From contig NZ_BMPY01000031.1 in assembly GCF_014647835.1 (NCBI RefSeq), positions 1-64,000 of the forward strand: DNA of 64,000 nucleotides. Reading direction: 5' to 3'. Positions 45,128 to 59,761 of this stretch are shown piece by piece. Every line of letters starts with the position of its first letter. Position 1 is the stretch's first letter. A program made the translations under genes and the position numbers. The notes under the pieces were generated by a model. It did no database searches. It had not been told where the DNA came from and worked only from the letters and a program-made list of their open reading frames with translations. Source of the DNA: Microbispora rosea subsp. aerata. GTDB taxonomy: Bacteria > Actinomycetota > Actinomycetes > Streptosporangiales > Streptosporangiaceae.

Positions 45128-45907
45128 CTAGCCGGCGTTCTCGCCAAATCGGCAGATTTTGGCGAATTCTGCCGCGTCGAGGCTGGCCCCTCCCACGAGG
45201 GCGCCGTCGATGTCGGCCTCCGCCATGATGCCGGCGACGTTGTCCGACTTCACCGAGCCACCGTAAAGGATACGGACAACGGAGGCCACATCGTCACCGT
45301 ACAGCTCGGCGAGTCGCGCCCGGATCGCGCCGCACACCTCCTGGGCGTCCTTCGGCGTGGCGACCTCACCGGTGCCGATCGCCCACACCGGCTCGTACGC
45401 GATCACGATGGACTTCGCCTGCTCGGCGGGCACGCCCTCCAGGCCGCCGTCCACCTGAGCCAGCGTGTGCTCGACGTGGCGGCCCTCCTGGCGCACCGGC
45501 AGCCCCTCGCCCACGCACAGGATGGGCGTCAGCGAGTGCCGGTAGGCGGCCTTGACCTTGGCGTTGCACAGGGCGTCGTCCTCGGCGTGGTACTGCCGCC
45601 GCTCCGAGTGGCCCACCAGCACGTACGTGCAGCCGAGCTTGCCCAGCATGGCCCCGGAGATCTCCCCGGTGTACGCCCCGGAGTCGTGCGCCGACAGGTC
45701 CTGCGCGCCGTAGGCGATGCGGAGCTTGTCGGCGTCCACCAGGGTCTGCACGCTGCGCAGGTCGGTGAACGGCGGGATGACCGCGACGTCCGCCTTGTCA
45801 TAGTCGCGGTCGGTCAGCGTGAACGCCAGCTTCTGCACCAGGTTGATGGCCTCGAGGTGGTTGAGGTTCATCTTCCAGTTGCCGGCGAACAGCGGCTTGC
45901 GGGCCAT
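45128..45907 (-). CDS. tpiA: Triosephosphate isomerase
   Basis: A 259-residue TIM barrel interconverting dihydroxyacetone phosphate and glyceraldehyde-3-phosphate. Catalytic segments are NWKMN near residue 10, the electrophile His in VGHSERRQ and the base Glu in [11 protein letters not shown]; the phosphate loop is YGGSV. The ATG at 45907 directly abuts the pgk stop (TAGATG). It is the last gene of gap-pgk-tpiA. Confidence 0.98.
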   Translation of the reverse strand: MARKPLFAGNWKMNLNHLEAINLVQKLAFTLTDRDYDKADVAVIPPFTDLRSVQTLVDADKLRIAYGAQDLSAHDSGAYTGEISGAMLGKLGCTYVLVGHSERRQYHAEDDALCNAKVKAAYRHSLTPILCVGEGLPVRQEGRHVEHTLAQVDGGLEGVPAEQAKSIVIAYEPVWAIGTGEVATPKDAQEVCGAIRARLAELYGDDVASVVRILYGGSVKSDNVAGIMAEADIDGALVGGASLDAAEFAKICRFGENAG

Positions 45908-47094
45908 CTACTCCTCCAGCGCCGCGAGTCCGGGCAGCGTCTTGCCTTCGAGATACTCGAGGCTCGCGCCGCCACCGGTGGAAATGTGCGAGAAGCCGTC
46001 CTCGGGCAGGCCGAGCTTGCGCACGGCCGCGGCCGAGTCGCCGCCGCCGACGACGGTGAACGCCTTGGAGTCCACCAGCGCCTCGGCCACCGCGCGGGTG
46101 CCGCCGGAGAACGCCTCGAACTCGAACACGCCCATCGGGCCGTTCCAGAACACGGTCTGGGCGTCGGCCAGCTTGGAGGCGAACAGCTCGCGGGTGCGGG
46201 GGCCGATGTCGAGGCCCTCGCGGTCGGCCGGGATCGCGGTGGCGTCCACGACCTCGTACGGCGCGTCGGCGCCGAACTCCGTGGCGGCCAGCACGTCCAC
46301 CGGCAGCACCAGCTCGACCCCGCGGGAGGCCGCCTCGTCGAGGAAGCCCTTGACCTGGTCGAGCTGGTCCTCCTGCAGCAGCGACTTGCCCACCTCGTGG
46401 CCCTGGGCCTTGAGGAACGTGTAGGCCATGCCGCCGCCGACGAGCAGGCGGTCGACCTTGGACAGCAGGTTCGCGATCACGCCGAGCTTGTCGGAGACCT
46501 TCGCGCCGCCCAGCACGACGACGTACGGCCTGGCCGGGTCCTCGGTGAGCTTGCGCAGCACCTCGACCTCGGCGACGACCAGGTCGCCGGCCGCGTGCGG
46601 CAGCCGCTTGGGCAGGTCGTAGACGCTGGCGTGCTTGCGGTGCACCGCGCCGAAGCCGTCGCCCACGTAGAGCTCGGCGAGGGCGGCCAGCTTGCCGGCG
46701 AACTCGCCCCTGACCGCGTCGTCCTTGGACTCCTCGCCCGGCTCGAAGCGCAGGTTCTCCAGGAGGGCGACCTGCCCGTCCTGCAGGCCCGCCACCACGC
46801 TCTGCGCGGACTCGCCGACCACGTCGGTGGCGAACGCCACATCCTGGCCGAGCAGCTCGGCCAGCCGCCGGGAGACCGGGGCGAGCGAGTACTTCGGCGT
46901 GACCGAGCCCTTCGGGCGGCCGAGGTGGGCGGCGACGACGACCCGCGCGCCGCGCTCGACCAGCTTCTTGATCGTCGGCACCGACGCCCGGATGCGGCCG
47001 TCGTCGGTGATCGTCTCCCCGTCGAGGGGGACGTTGAGGTCGGCGCGCACGAACACGCGCCGGCCCTTCACGTCGAGCTCGTCGATCCCGATCA

Positions 47095-47095
<1 letters not shown>
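45908..47095 (-). CDS. pgk: Phosphoglycerate kinase
   Basis: A 395-residue two-domain kinase forming ATP in lower glycolysis. [42 protein letters not shown] and the C-terminal [13 protein letters not shown] nucleotide loop are all present. The ATG at 47095 shares one base with the gap stop (TGATG), so translation is coupled. The frame is open further upstream inside gap but has no homology there. Confidence 0.98.
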
Positions 47096-48120
<1,025 letters not shown>

Positions 48121-48185
48121 TCATGCGCCGGGGTACCGGCGCCAGGGCTGTGTTAAACCTCAATCACAGACCTTATCGGACCCAA

Positions 48186-48201
48186 ATTGGTGTAGACCAC
48201 C
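48186..48201 (-). promoter_or_regulatory. DasR-like (dre) operator upstream of gap
   Basis: Minus-strand GGTGGTCTACACCAAT matches 12 of 16 positions of the DasR consensus A(C/G)TGGTCTAGACCA(C/G)T and keeps the TGGTCTA-N-ACCA core with one change. DasR is the GlcNAc-responsive GntR regulator of actinomycetes. The position upstream of gap, near a possible -10 TAAGGT about 15 bp further downstream, fits transcriptional control of glycolysis by amino-sugar status. Confidence 0.5.
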
Positions 48202-48387
48202 GGCCCGCACTTTGACGGCGTGTCAGGACGGACACGCCGGTCAGCGGGCCCTTCCGGGCATGACGGCGGCCCGCCGCACCCGTCCCGACGGGTCCTCACG
48301 CCGGCCGTCCCGCGCGCGCCCGGGCGGTCCGCGAGCACGCGCGGGCGTCCCCGGCGGCCGGGCCGGGGACGGAGCCGAAGGCGCAGG

Positions 48388-49368
48388 CTACGGCGCCAGC
48401 ATGTCCGCGGTGAGGTTGGCCTCGGTGTTGGCGATGCCGAGGTCCTGGGCGCGCTTGTCGGCCATCGCGAGCAGCCGCCGGATGCGCCCGGCGATGGCGT
48501 CCTTGGTCAGCGGCGGGTCGGCGATCTGGCCGAGCTCCTCCAGGGAGGCCTGCTTGTGCTCCACCCGCAGGCGGCCGGCGATCACCAGGTGCTCGGGCGC
48601 GTCGTCGCCGAGGATCTCCAGCGCCCGCTGCACCCTCGCACCCGCGGCGACGGCCGCGCGGGCCGACCTGCGCAGGTTGGCGTCGTCGAAGTTGGCCAGG
48701 CGGTTGGCGGTGGCGCGCACCTCGCGGCGCATCCGCCGCTCCTCCCAGGCCAGCACGCTGTCGTGGGCGCCGAGCCGGGTCAGCAGCGCGCTGATCGCGT
48801 CGCCGTCGCGCACCACCACGCGGTCGACGCCGCGCACCTCGCGGGCCTTGGCGTGGATCTTCAGCCGCCGAGCCGAGCCGACCAGGGCCAGCGCGGCCTC
48901 CGGCCCGGGGCAGGTCACCTCCAGCGACATCGACCGGCCGGGCTCGGTCAGCGATCCGTGCGCGAGGAACGCGCCCCGCCAGGCCGCCTCGGCGTCGCAG
49001 GTGGCCCCGGAGACGACCTGCCTGGGCAGCCCGCGCACGGGACGCCCGTGGTTGTCGATCAGGCCGGTCTGCCGGGCCAGCGCCTCGCCGTCCTTGTAGA
49101 CACGGACGACGTAGCGCGAGCCCTTGCGCAGCCCCGCGGGGGCCAGGACGAGCACCTCGGCCTTGTGGCCGAAGACCTCGCCGATGTCCTTGATCAGCCT
49201 CCGGGCGGTGGCGTTGGTGTCGAGCTCGGCCTCGATCACGATGCGCCCGCCCACCAGGTGCAGGCCGCTGGCGAAGCGCAGCAGTGTCGACACCTCCGCC
49301 TTCCGGCAGCAGGGCTTGAGCACAGGAAGGCGGCTCAGCTCGTCTTTCACCACACCCGTCATGGCCAT
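48388..49368 (-). CDS. whiA: Sporulation/cell-division regulator WhiA
   Basis: A 326-residue DNA-binding protein. The N-terminal half is a LAGLIDADG-homing-endonuclease-derived fold ([40 protein letters not shown]). The C-terminal helix-turn-helix ([20 protein letters not shown]) binds DNA. In Streptomyces it switches on ftsZ and sporulation genes with WhiB. The ATG at 49368 follows GGAGGACACG and begins [11 protein letters not shown] as in homologues. It is 63 bp downstream of yvcK, the conserved order. Confidence 0.96.
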   Translation of the reverse strand: MAMTGVVKDELSRLPVLKPCCRKAEVSTLLRFASGLHLVGGRIVIEAELDTNATARRLIKDIGEVFGHKAEVLVLAPAGLRKGSRYVVRVYKDGEALARQTGLIDNHGRPVRGLPRQVVSGATCDAEAAWRGAFLAHGSLTEPGRSMSLEVTCPGPEAALALVGSARRLKIHAKAREVRGVDRVVVRDGDAISALLTRLGAHDSVLAWEERRMRREVRATANRLANFDDANLRRSARAAVAAGARVQRALEILGDDAPEHLVIAGRLRVEHKQASLEELGQIADPPLTKDAIAGRIRRLLAMADKRAQDLGIANTEANLTADMLAP

Positions 49369-49431
49369 CAGCGCGTGTCCTCCCCCAAACAGACTCTGCC
49401 CGTCAGTCTCTCGCACCTTGCGAGCACGCAA

Positions 49432-50472
49432 TCACCGCTTCTCACGGAAAATCTCATCCAGGACAGCGGCAAGACGTGGTCCGTCGTGCCGTGCGGATCC
49501 GTCAGAGGCGGCCACATCGGCCAAAACCACCCGGCCGCCCATCGCGCACGCCGCCTTCTCCAGCGCCCTCGGGTCGGCGACCACCCCGGCGTCCGCCACC
49601 ACCGCGTCGACGGTCAGCGTGGGGGCGTGCTCCCGCAGCACCTCCAGATGCCGTTCGGGCGAGAAGCCGTCGGTCTCCCCCGCCTGCGGGGCGAGGTTGA
49701 GGATCACCAGCCGCCTGGCGCTCGTGCCGAGCAGCGCCCGGGCCAGTTCCGGCACCTTCAGGTGCGGCAGGACGCTGGTGAACCAGGAGCCGGGCCCGAA
49801 CACCACCCAGTCGGCCTCCTCGATCGCCTCGACCGCCTGCGGGCAGGCGGGCGGATCGGACGGCAGCAGCGAGATGGAGCGCACCCGCCCGGGCGTCAGC
49901 GCGCAGGCGACCTGCCCGCGCACCGTCGTGATCACCCCGTCCAGCTCGACCTCCGCCTGGATGTCGAGCGGCACGGACGCCATGGGCAGCACCCGGCCGT
50001 GCGCGCCGAGCAGCCGGCCTACCCACTCCAGGCCCACCACCGGGTCCTCCAGGAGCTCCCAGAGCGCGACGATGAGCAGGTTGCCGACCGCGTGGCCGTG
50101 CAGCTCGCCCTCGCTCCTGAAGCGGTGCTGGACGACCTCGCTCCAGGTCTTGCCCCACTCGTCGTCGCCGCACAGCGCCGCGAGCGCCATCCGCAGGTCA
50201 CCGGGCGGCAGCACCCCCAGTTCGCGCCTGAGACGCCCGCTGGAGCCGCCGTCGTCCGCCACCGTCACCACGGCCGTCAGGTCGTCCGTGACCGTCCTGA
50301 GGGCCGACAAGGAGGCGTACAGGCCGTGCCCGCCGCCGAGCGCGACCACCTTGGGACCGCTCGCGGGGGTCTCGGGATACGGGGGGCGGAGCATCGGCCT
50401 GCCGAGGGAGGGGAACTTCCGGAGACGATCGGGGACGGAGGGGTCCGCGTGTTCCGGGGCGGGGTCCTTCAT
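49432..50472 (-). CDS. yvcK: YvcK/CofD-like gluconeogenesis factor
   Basis: A 346-residue UDP-sugar-binding protein implicated in cell-wall precursor and central-carbon control. VVALGGGHGLYASLSALR and VADDGGSSGRLRRELGVLPP are the nucleotide-sugar-binding signatures, and VVFGPGSWFTSVLPHL is a conserved central block. The ATG at 50472 follows AGGAGGACG exactly; an upstream in-frame start lacks a site. It should couple to rapZ upstream, but here a 1.3-kb gap intervenes. Confidence 0.95.
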   Translation of the reverse strand: MKDPAPEHADPSVPDRLRKFPSLGRPMLRPPYPETPASGPKVVALGGGHGLYASLSALRTVTDDLTAVVTVADDGGSSGRLRRELGVLPPGDLRMALAALCGDDEWGKTWSEVVQHRFRSEGELHGHAVGNLLIVALWELLEDPVVGLEWVGRLLGAHGRVLPMASVPLDIQAEVELDGVITTVRGQVACALTPGRVRSISLLPSDPPACPQAVEAIEEADWVVFGPGSWFTSVLPHLKVPELARALLGTSARRLVILNLAPQAGETDGFSPERHLEVLREHAPTLTVDAVVADAGVVADPRALEKAACAMGGRVVLADVAASDGSARHDGPRLAAVLDEIFREKR

Positions 50473-51788
50473 CGTCCTCCTCGCGCTCACCACGAGCACC
50501 GCTGCGGGGAACCGTGGCGCTCATGTCGTGCTGGTCTGTCACACTCGTCCGTTCACCGGTGCCGGGACCGGCCGCGCGTGACACGACGGCCGCCGCGCGG
50601 GCCCGGACCGGTCACGGGCCGCATGCCCGCCACCGTACGCCCTGAGGGGCGTGGTCCGCCCCCCGCCAAGCCATCCCGGACTGGGGCATATCCCACAGAT
50701 CGCCCGAACCTCTCCACCTCACGCCAGCCCTCCCAGTCGAGGGCATACCCCACCGCACCACAACCCTCCCCACCCACGCGCGAACCCACCCCCAGTCAGA
50801 GCGCCCCGCTCAGCGCCCAGAACGCCCCCTTTTCATCCCGAAGCCATCCCGGCCGGGGCGCACACGCGCCGCGAAGTCGGCAAGCGCGGCGCCGCCCGCC
50901 GCGGCCCGCGGGAGGGGGCCCGCGGGAGGGGGCCCGCGGGACCCGCCCGCCGCTCGGCGGGCGGCCTTGCCACTCCTGGCGGTCCGATGCGGCACGGGGA
51001 CCGGTGAGGGCACGGGGCGGGCGCGACGCGCGTCCGGCTCGGCACCCGCCATCGTCCGCTCCCGACCGGCGGAGGCGGCCGAGGACGGCGAAAGCCCTCC
51101 GCGTGGATGAGGTCTCGCCGGGTCGCCGCCGGCGTGCGTGTCGCCGCACTCGCCGATCACCGGCGGCAGCGCGCGAGCGGGGCGTCGCCCACCCCCACAG
51201 GGGGTCTCCAGCCCCACCGGCCACCGGTCCCGGAACCACTCCGCGCCCGCGCCCGCCAGCCCGGCGGGGGCGATGACGGGTCGCGGCAGCGGCGCCCCAC
51301 GGCGTCTTGACCGCCAGGACGTCGAACGGGTCCTGGAGCCGATCACCCCCTGCGCAGCCGCTCTACGATGCCGTGACCAGCCTGTTTCATACGTCCGGGC
51401 AGCAGGAGGAGCCGCCCGGTCACGGCGATGGCGGATCGTGATCTCGCCGCTCGATCACCGGGCTACCGGTCCCGCCGACATACTGCCGGTCTCGCCGAGC
51501 TTCGGCCCTCGCCGCCGCGAACCGCCTCGGGTCTCACCCGTGAAGCGCCCTCGGCCCGGCCGCGTCTCCTTCCGGGGCCGTACGTGGTCCGCCGACATTC
51601 AGGTCGTCGTGCTCAGCGACGAGCGGCGCGGCGTGAACAGCGTGAGCGAGTCCCACCGGTGACGCCACGCGTCTCCCACCCGGTGGTGCGCGGGAGCGGC
51701 GGCGCAGGCCGGTAAGGCGGCGGGCCGTCGAGCGGGGGCACGGCGCGCGAGGGCGCGAGGGCGGCGGAAGGCCGGGCGCGGCGGCCCG
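50473..51788. other. 1.3-kb stretch without a gene between rapZ and yvcK
   Basis: No frame on either strand shows homology or a clean start with a ribosome-binding site. The frames present are Arg/Pro/Gly-rich in the way of non-coding GC-rich DNA. Notable sequence is the 14-bp tandem repeat at 50903-50940. In most actinomycetes rapZ, yvcK and whiA are nearly contiguous, so this looks like an insertion or a decayed gene. Confidence 0.55.
50903..50940. repeat. 14-bp tandem repeat, 2.7 copies
   Basis: GGCCCGCGGGAGGG occurs at 50903-50916 and 50917-50930, and GGCCCGCGGG follows at 50931-50940. Each unit contains the palindrome CCCGCGGG. It lies in the gap between yvcK and rapZ. Confidence 0.85.
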
Positions 51789-52658
51789 TTACTCGCGGCC
51801 GACGTCCCGGTGGCTGACCTGGACGTCCATGCCGCGCTCGCGCAGGCGGCCGCCGAGCTCCTCGGCCATCGCGACGCTGCGGTGCTTGCCCCCGGTGCAG
51901 CCCACGGCGAGGGTGGCGTAGCCCTTGCCCTCGCGGGTGTATCCGGCGGCCACGATGCCGAGGACCTCCTCGTACCCGTCGAGGAACTCCTTGGCCCCGG
52001 CCTGGTTGAGCACGTAGTCGCGCACGGGCGCGTCGAGCCCGTTCAGCGCCCGCAGCTCCGGCACCCAGTGGGGGTTGGGCAGGAACCGGCAGTCCACGAC
52101 GAGGTCGGCGTCGACCGGCAGGCCGTACTTGAAGCCGAAGGACACCACGGTCACCTTCAACCCGGGCCGGTCCTCGCCGCCGAAGAACGACACGATCTTC
52201 TTGCGCAGCTCGTGGACGTTCAGCAGGGACGTGTCGATGACGAGGTCGGCGTTGGCGCGGACCTCGCGCAGGATGCCGCGCTCACGGTCGATCCCGTCGA
52301 CGAGCCGCCCGTCGCCCTGGAGGGGATGCGGCCGCCGGACGTTCTCGAACCTGCGGACCAGCTCCTCGTCGCTCGCCTCGAGGAACACCACCCGGACGCC
52401 GACGCCGCGTCCGTCGAGCTCCTCGATCGCCGCGTTCAAATCGGTGGTGAAGGCGAGGCTGCGCACGTCGACCACGGCCGCGACGCGGTCGGTCGCCATG
52501 TTCGCCCGGCCCGCCTCCTCGGCGAGCGAGGACAGCATCCCCGGCGGCAGGTTGTCGATCACATACCAGCCGAGGTCCTCCAGAGCCTTCGCGGCGGTGC
52601 TGCGCCCCGCCCCCGACATTCCAGTGATCACCACGAATGCCGGCTCAGTCGTGCTCAT
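51789..52658 (-). CDS. rapZ: RNase adapter/nucleotide-binding protein RapZ (YvcJ)
   Basis: A 289-residue P-loop protein. Walker A is GMSGAGRST (13-21), and DVRS(L) and [15 protein letters not shown] mark the N-terminal ATPase domain. The C-terminal half ([39 protein letters not shown]) is the metabolite-binding domain. In E. coli RapZ controls GlmS expression; in actinomycetes its role is less clear. The ATG at 52658 follows GGTGAGCGG. It lies downstream of uvrC on the same strand, the usual order. Confidence 0.95.
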   Translation of the reverse strand: MSTTEPAFVVITGMSGAGRSTAAKALEDLGWYVIDNLPPGMLSSLAEEAGRANMATDRVAAVVDVRSLAFTTDLNAAIEELDGRGVGVRVVFLEASDEELVRRFENVRRPHPLQGDGRLVDGIDRERGILREVRANADLVIDTSLLNVHELRKKIVSFFGGEDRPGLKVTVVSFGFKYGLPVDADLVVDCRFLPNPHWVPELRALNGLDAPVRDYVLNQAGAKEFLDGYEEVLGIVAAGYTREGKGYATLAVGCTGGKHRSVAMAEELGGRLRERGMDVQVSHRDVGRE

Positions 52659-52890
52659 CGCCCGCTCACCGCCTTGCCGCCCATGTCAGCTCGCCCAACG
52701 TCAGCCCCGCCCGCCGCCCGCGCCGAAGCGGCCACCGGGAACGTCGCGCGTCCCCGCGGGAAGACCTTCTGGTGCCGGAGCATGACACCTCTTCACCTGA
52801 TCGCGCCACCGCCACGCCGGGCAACTCCCTCGGTGCCCTTCCTGCCGCCCCGCCCGGGCCGGGACCCGCCGTGATGCTCGCGCGGGCACG

Positions 52891-54909
52891 TCACGACCCC
52901 CGCCCCGCCGGGGACGGGCTCTCACCGCGCAGCGCCGCGACGATGGCCTCGGCGGTCGCGCGGCCGATGCCGGGGACCTCGCGGATCTCCTCCGCGGTGG
53001 CCTCCCGCAGCCGCTTCACCGAGCCGAAGTGACGCAGCAGGGCCTGGCGACGTGCCGGGCCCAGACCCGGCACCTGGTCAAGCGCGCTCTCTTTAAGCGC
53101 TTTCGACCTCTTCGTCCGATGGTAGGTGATAGCGAACCTATGCGCTTCGTCACGGACGCGTTGTAAAAGGTAAAGCCCCTCGCTGCTGCGCGGCAGGATC
53201 ACCGGCTGGTCGTCGCCGGGCAGCCAGACCTCCTCCAGCCGCTTGGCCAGCCCGCACACCGCGACGTCGTCGATGCCCAGCTCGTCCAGGGCACGCTGGG
53301 CGGCCGCCGCCTGCGCGGGGCCGCCGTCCACCACCACGAGGTTGGGCGGGTAGGCGAACTTCCGGGGGCGTCCGGTCTCCGGGTCGATCGGCGTCGCCGC
53401 GCCGCGCCCTGCCGGACCGTGCCCTGCCTCGTCGTGCTCCGCCGTACCGTGCTCCGCCGCGTCGAGGTCGGCCGCGTCGAGGTCGGCCGCGCCGTCGATC
53501 CCCGCGTCCAGCTCGCCCGTCGCGGACCGCTCCTCCAGGTAGCGCTTGAACCTCCGGCAGATCACCTCGTATATCGACGCGACGTCGCCCTCGGTGGTCC
53601 TGATGGAGAAGCGGCGATACTCGCTCTTGCGGGCCAGGCCGTCTTCGAAGACCACCATCGAGGCCACGACGTTCTCGCCCTGGATGTGCGAGACGTCGTA
53701 GCACTCGATCCGCAGCGGCGCCTGGTCGAGGTCGAGCGCGTCGGCGATCTCCTGCAGCGCCCGGCTGCGCGTGGTCAGGTCGCTGGCGCGGCGCAGCTTG
53801 TGCTGGGCGAGGGTCTCCTTGGCGTTGCGCTCCACGGTCTCCATGAGGCTCTTCTTGTCGCCGCGCTGGGGAACGCGCAGTTCGACGCGGGAGCCCCGCT
53901 GCTCGCTCAGCAGCTCGATCAGCGCGTCGTGGTCCGGGGGCCGCGCGGGCACGAGGATCTCGCGGGGGATCGTCGCCTCGGCGTACATCTGGAGCAGGAA
54001 CTGCTCGACCAGCTCGCCCGGCGTGGTCTCCTCGACCTTGTCGACCACCCAGCCGCGCTGGCCGCGGATGCGGCCGCCGCGCACGTAGAAGACCTGGACC
54101 GCCGCCTCCAGCGGGTCTTCCGCCAGGGCGACCACGTCGCAGTCGATGTTGTCGCCGAGCACGACCGCCTGCTTCTCCAGGGCCCGTTGCAGCGCCTGGA
54201 TGTCGTCCCGCAGCCGCGCGGCGCGCTCGAACTCCTCCACGGCCGCCGCCTCGCGCATCTCGCGCTCCAGCCGCTTGATGAAGCGGCCGGTGTTGCCGGC
54301 CATGAAGTCGCAGAAGTCCTCGGCGAGGGCCCGATGCTCCTCGGGGGTGACCCGGCCGACGCAGGGCGCCGAGCATTTGTCGATGTATCCCAGCAGGCAG
54401 GGACGGCCGATCTGGCCCGCCCGCTTGAAGACTCCCGCCGAGCACGTCCGCACGGGGAAGACGCGCAGCAGCAGGTCGACGGTCTCCCGGATGGCCCAGG
54501 CGTGCGAGTAGGGGCCGAAGTAGCGGGTGCCCTTCCGCTTGGCCCCGCGCATCACCTGCACCCGCGGGAAGTCCTCCCCCATCGTCACGGCCAGGTACGG
54601 GTACGACTTGTCGTCGCGGTACTTGACGTTGAACCGGGGGTCGAACTCCTTGATCCAGGAGTATTCGAGCTGGAGCGCCTCGACCTCGGTGCCGACCACC
54701 GTCCAGTCCACGGACGCCGCGGTCGTGAGCATGGTCTGCGTCCGCGGGTGCAGGCCGGCGAAGTCGGCGAAGTATGAGTTGAGTCGCTGCCGCAGGCTCT
54801 TCGCCTTGCCCACGTAGATCACCCGGCCGCCCGGGTCGCGGAAGCGATAGACGCCTGGCGACTCGGGGATCGTTCCGGGCGCCGGTCGATAAGTTGCCGG
54901 ATCCGCCAC
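52891..54909 (-). CDS. uvrC: Excinuclease ABC subunit C
   Basis: A 672-residue dual nuclease of nucleotide excision repair. The GIY-YIG domain is at 18-95 (GVYRFRD...[17 protein letters not shown]), a UVR motif near 205-240, the RNase H-like domain from about 385 ([20 protein letters not shown]) and tandem helix-hairpin-helix motifs at the C-terminus ([35 protein letters not shown]). An Ala/Asp/Glu/His-rich insert of about 40 residues splits the RNase H-like domain (53400-53495), coded by 15-bp repeats. I choose the GTG at 54909 because homologues begin ADPATYRP; a TTG two codons earlier is possible. TAGTCT six bases upstream suggests a leaderless start. Confidence 0.95.
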   Translation of the reverse strand: MADPATYRPAPGTIPESPGVYRFRDPGGRVIYVGKAKSLRQRLNSYFADFAGLHPRTQTMLTTAASVDWTVVGTEVEALQLEYSWIKEFDPRFNVKYRDDKSYPYLAVTMGEDFPRVQVMRGAKRKGTRYFGPYSHAWAIRETVDLLLRVFPVRTCSAGVFKRAGQIGRPCLLGYIDKCSAPCVGRVTPEEHRALAEDFCDFMAGNTGRFIKRLEREMREAAAVEEFERAARLRDDIQALQRALEKQAVVLGDNIDCDVVALAEDPLEAAVQVFYVRGGRIRGQRGWVVDKVEETTPGELVEQFLLQMYAEATIPREILVPARPPDHDALIELLSEQRGSRVELRVPQRGDKKSLMETVERNAKETLAQHKLRRASDLTTRSRALQEIADALDLDQAPLRIECYDVSHIQGENVVASMVVFEDGLARKSEYRRFSIRTTEGDVASIYEVICRRFKRYLEERSATGELDAGIDGAADLDAADLDAAEHGTAEHDEAGHGPAGRGAATPIDPETGRPRKFAYPPNLVVVDGGPAQAAAAQRALDELGIDDVAVCGLAKRLEEVWLPGDDQPVILPRSSEGLYLLQRVRDEAHRFAITYHRTKRSKALKESALDQVPGLGPARRQALLRHFGSVKRLREATAEEIREVPGIGRATAEAIVAALRGESPSPAGRGS

Positions 54910-55050
54910 ACCCAAAGACTACTGGTCCACACCGACAATCCCGCCGTCCTCGGCGAAGCCGGATCACGGCGACACCGCGCGGCGAACGCCTGAGACCGCC
55001 GGCTCGTCCCGCCGCCTGACCTCCTGGGCTGGACAGCCGGAACGCGGACT

Positions 55051-55090
55051 GCCGCCCGTCATCGCGTAGGCGTACGCGATGACGGGCGGC
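55051..55090. terminator. Strong terminator-like hairpin between the Rieske gene and uvrC
   Basis: GCCGCCCGTCATCGCGTA (55051-55068) pairs perfectly over 18 bp with its inverse complement at 55073-55090 around the loop GGCG. No U-tract follows on either strand. It lies about 90 bp after the Rieske gene stop and could insulate it from uvrC. Confidence 0.75.
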
Positions 55091-55181
55091 GGTGTCTCCC
55101 GGCGTCCTCGGGCGCGGGAGTCCCCTGCTGACGGACGCCGGGCACCGGACCCGCCCGGACGGCGGACCCGGCAGCCCCTCG

Positions 55182-55622
55182 TCAGGCGAGGGTGATGCTG
55201 TCGCCGCTCACCGTGATGGCTTTCTCGGCGAGCGGCTGGGTGGCCGGTCCGTTGGTCACGGAGCCGTCCTTGGCGCTGAACTTGCTGCCGTGGCACGGGC
55301 AGACGATCTCGTTGTCGGAGACGCTGGCGACCGGGCAGCCCTGGTGGGTGCAGGTCGCGCTGAACGCCTTGAACGTGCCGGCCTCCGGCTGGGTGATGAC
55401 GACGTCCTGGTCCTTGAAGACTTTGCCGCCGCCCTGGGGGATGTCGGAGGTCTTCGCGATCTCGCCCCCGCCCTGCGCCGCCTGCGTCTGGCTGTCTTGG
55501 GGCGCGCCCTGACCGGCCGACGTCGTGTCGTCCCCGCCGGAGGCGCCGCACGCGCTCAGCGCCACCGCCAGCCCGGCGCCTCCGGCGCCGAAGATCACGG
55601 CCCGGCGTGTCGTTTCCGTCAT
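55182..55622 (-). CDS. Rieske [2Fe-2S] lipoprotein
   Basis: A 146-residue exported protein. The N-terminus TTRRAVIFGAGGAGLAVALSAC combines a twin-arginine-like start with a lipobox ending at about Cys24. A Gln/Ala/Gly-rich spacer leads to a Rieske domain with Cys-x-His in CTHQGC and Cys-x2-His in CPCHGSKF. Such small actinobacterial Rieske lipoproteins are thought to be redox proteins of the cell envelope. The ATG at 55622 is preceded by GGAAGG; another in-frame ATG two codons upstream is possible. Confidence 0.9.
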   Translation of the reverse strand: MTETTRRAVIFGAGGAGLAVALSACGASGGDDTTSAGQGAPQDSQTQAAQGGGEIAKTSDIPQGGGKVFKDQDVVITQPEAGTFKAFSATCTHQGCPVASVSDNEIVCPCHGSKFSAKDGSVTNGPATQPLAEKAITVSGDSITLA

Positions 55623-55785
55623 GCTCATCCTTCCCTTGCGGCGGCCCGGGACATCCACGGCCCCGGGTCCTTCCCCTGCTCGACGCGTCACCTCGTGTGC
55701 TCTCAGGTGCGGCCATCACCCCGTGGCCGGTTGAGGGCGACGCGGTCGAGACGAGAAGAGTAGGGAGGATTCATGAGACGAATAC

Positions 55786-58626
<2,841 letters not shown>

Positions 58627-58901
58627 GGTGGTCCCGATAGGTCTATGAGGTGTGAATGGAGGTGCACGGGCAGGCTATCCAGAGCCACCGACAATTTCGG
58701 GGGGCATCGTCCGGCGGCCGGAGGGGGCGGCCCCGCGTGCTGGTGTGGGACACGCTCCGTGAACCAGGGTATGAGCTCCGTCAAACTCTCGCCCGGCATC
58801 CGCACGAAACCCCTGCTCATACCAACCGCCCGGGGCGCCGTCCTCTTCCCCGTACGGCGGCGGGGGCGACGGCCGCGCCCGCCGGGGGCCATGATTTGAC
58901 C

Positions 58902-59747
58902 ATGTCCCTGATCGACGAGATCGGGCGGGAGCCGGCCGAGGCGACCGAACGCCTGCCGGCGACCGCCGCGCGCCTCACCGACGAGGATCTCCGCGCGCCG
59001 TCCCTGCCGCCCGGCTGGACGAGGGGTCATGTGCTCACGCACATCGCCCGCGACGCCGACAGCTACGTCAACCTGCCGGCCTGGGCGCGGACGGGGGTGC
59101 GCACCCCTCAGTACGCCTCGCGGGCGGCCCGCGACGCCGACGTCGAGGCGGGGGCCGGCCGCCCGGTCGCCGAGCAGCTCGCCGACCTGCGCGACAGCGC
59201 GGAGCGGTTCGCGGCGGCGGTCGCGGAGACACCCGCCGAGGCGTGGAGCGCGCCGGTCGCCGGAATGAGCCCGCCCGAGCACCCCGCCTGGTATGTCCCG
59301 ATCCGCCGGGTCAGGGAGGTGGAGGTGCACCACGCCGACCTCGGGGCAGGCTACGGATGGGCCGACTGGCCCGAGACGTACGTGAGACGGGAGCTGCACG
59401 ACACGATGCTCTGGCTCGGCGGCGAGAGCCCGGTGGGCGAGGTCGTCGCCCGCGAGCCGGGCACCGGCGAGATCGTGCGCGTCTGGACGGGCCTCGGCGA
59501 CGGCCCCGCGGTGGAGGGAACACCCCGCGAACTGCTCGCCTGGCTCGCCGGCAGGACCGACGGCGCGGGGTTGCGGCTCGGTGCGCCGAAGGAACGCCCC
59601 GGGCAGGACGCGTCCGGAGCCCACCATCCAGATCATGCGAGCCCCGGGGGCGCGGCCGGGAGGCTGCCGTCCCCGCCATCCTGGCCGAAGCCGTCCCCGG
59701 CGGAGCTGCCCGCCGAGCCGCCGTCGTCCTGGCCGCCCGCCGCCTGA
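58902..59747 (+). CDS. Maleylpyruvate isomerase family mycothiol-dependent enzyme
   Basis: A 281-residue protein of the DinB/MDMPI fold. The N-terminal helical bundle (LTDEDLRAPSLPPGWTRGHV, LTHIARDADSYVNL) contains the metal ligand His of the LTHIARD motif; further ligands are in VREVEVHHADLGAGY. The C-terminal SCP2-like domain covers about 160-230. The last about 50 residues are a Pro/Ser-rich tail not expected in the family, overlapping the next gene's leader. These enzymes use mycothiol for isomerisation or detoxification. The ATG at 58902 lacks a clear ribosome-binding site. Confidence 0.88.
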   Translation: MSLIDEIGREPAEATERLPATAARLTDEDLRAPSLPPGWTRGHVLTHIARDADSYVNLPAWARTGVRTPQYASRAARDADVEAGAGRPVAEQLADLRDSAERFAAAVAETPAEAWSAPVAGMSPPEHPAWYVPIRRVREVEVHHADLGAGYGWADWPETYVRRELHDTMLWLGGESPVGEVVAREPGTGEIVRVWTGLGDGPAVEGTPRELLAWLAGRTDGAGLRLGAPKERPGQDASGAHHPDHASPGGAAGRLPSPPSWPKPSPAELPAEPPSSWPPAA

Positions 59748-59761
59748 GAGAGAGGAACGAC

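Noticed and set aside
50810-51346. Minus-strand open frame of 178 codons between yvcK and rapZ
   Set aside because: Arg/Pro/Gly-rich composition without homology and no ribosome-binding site; typical of chance frames in GC-rich DNA.
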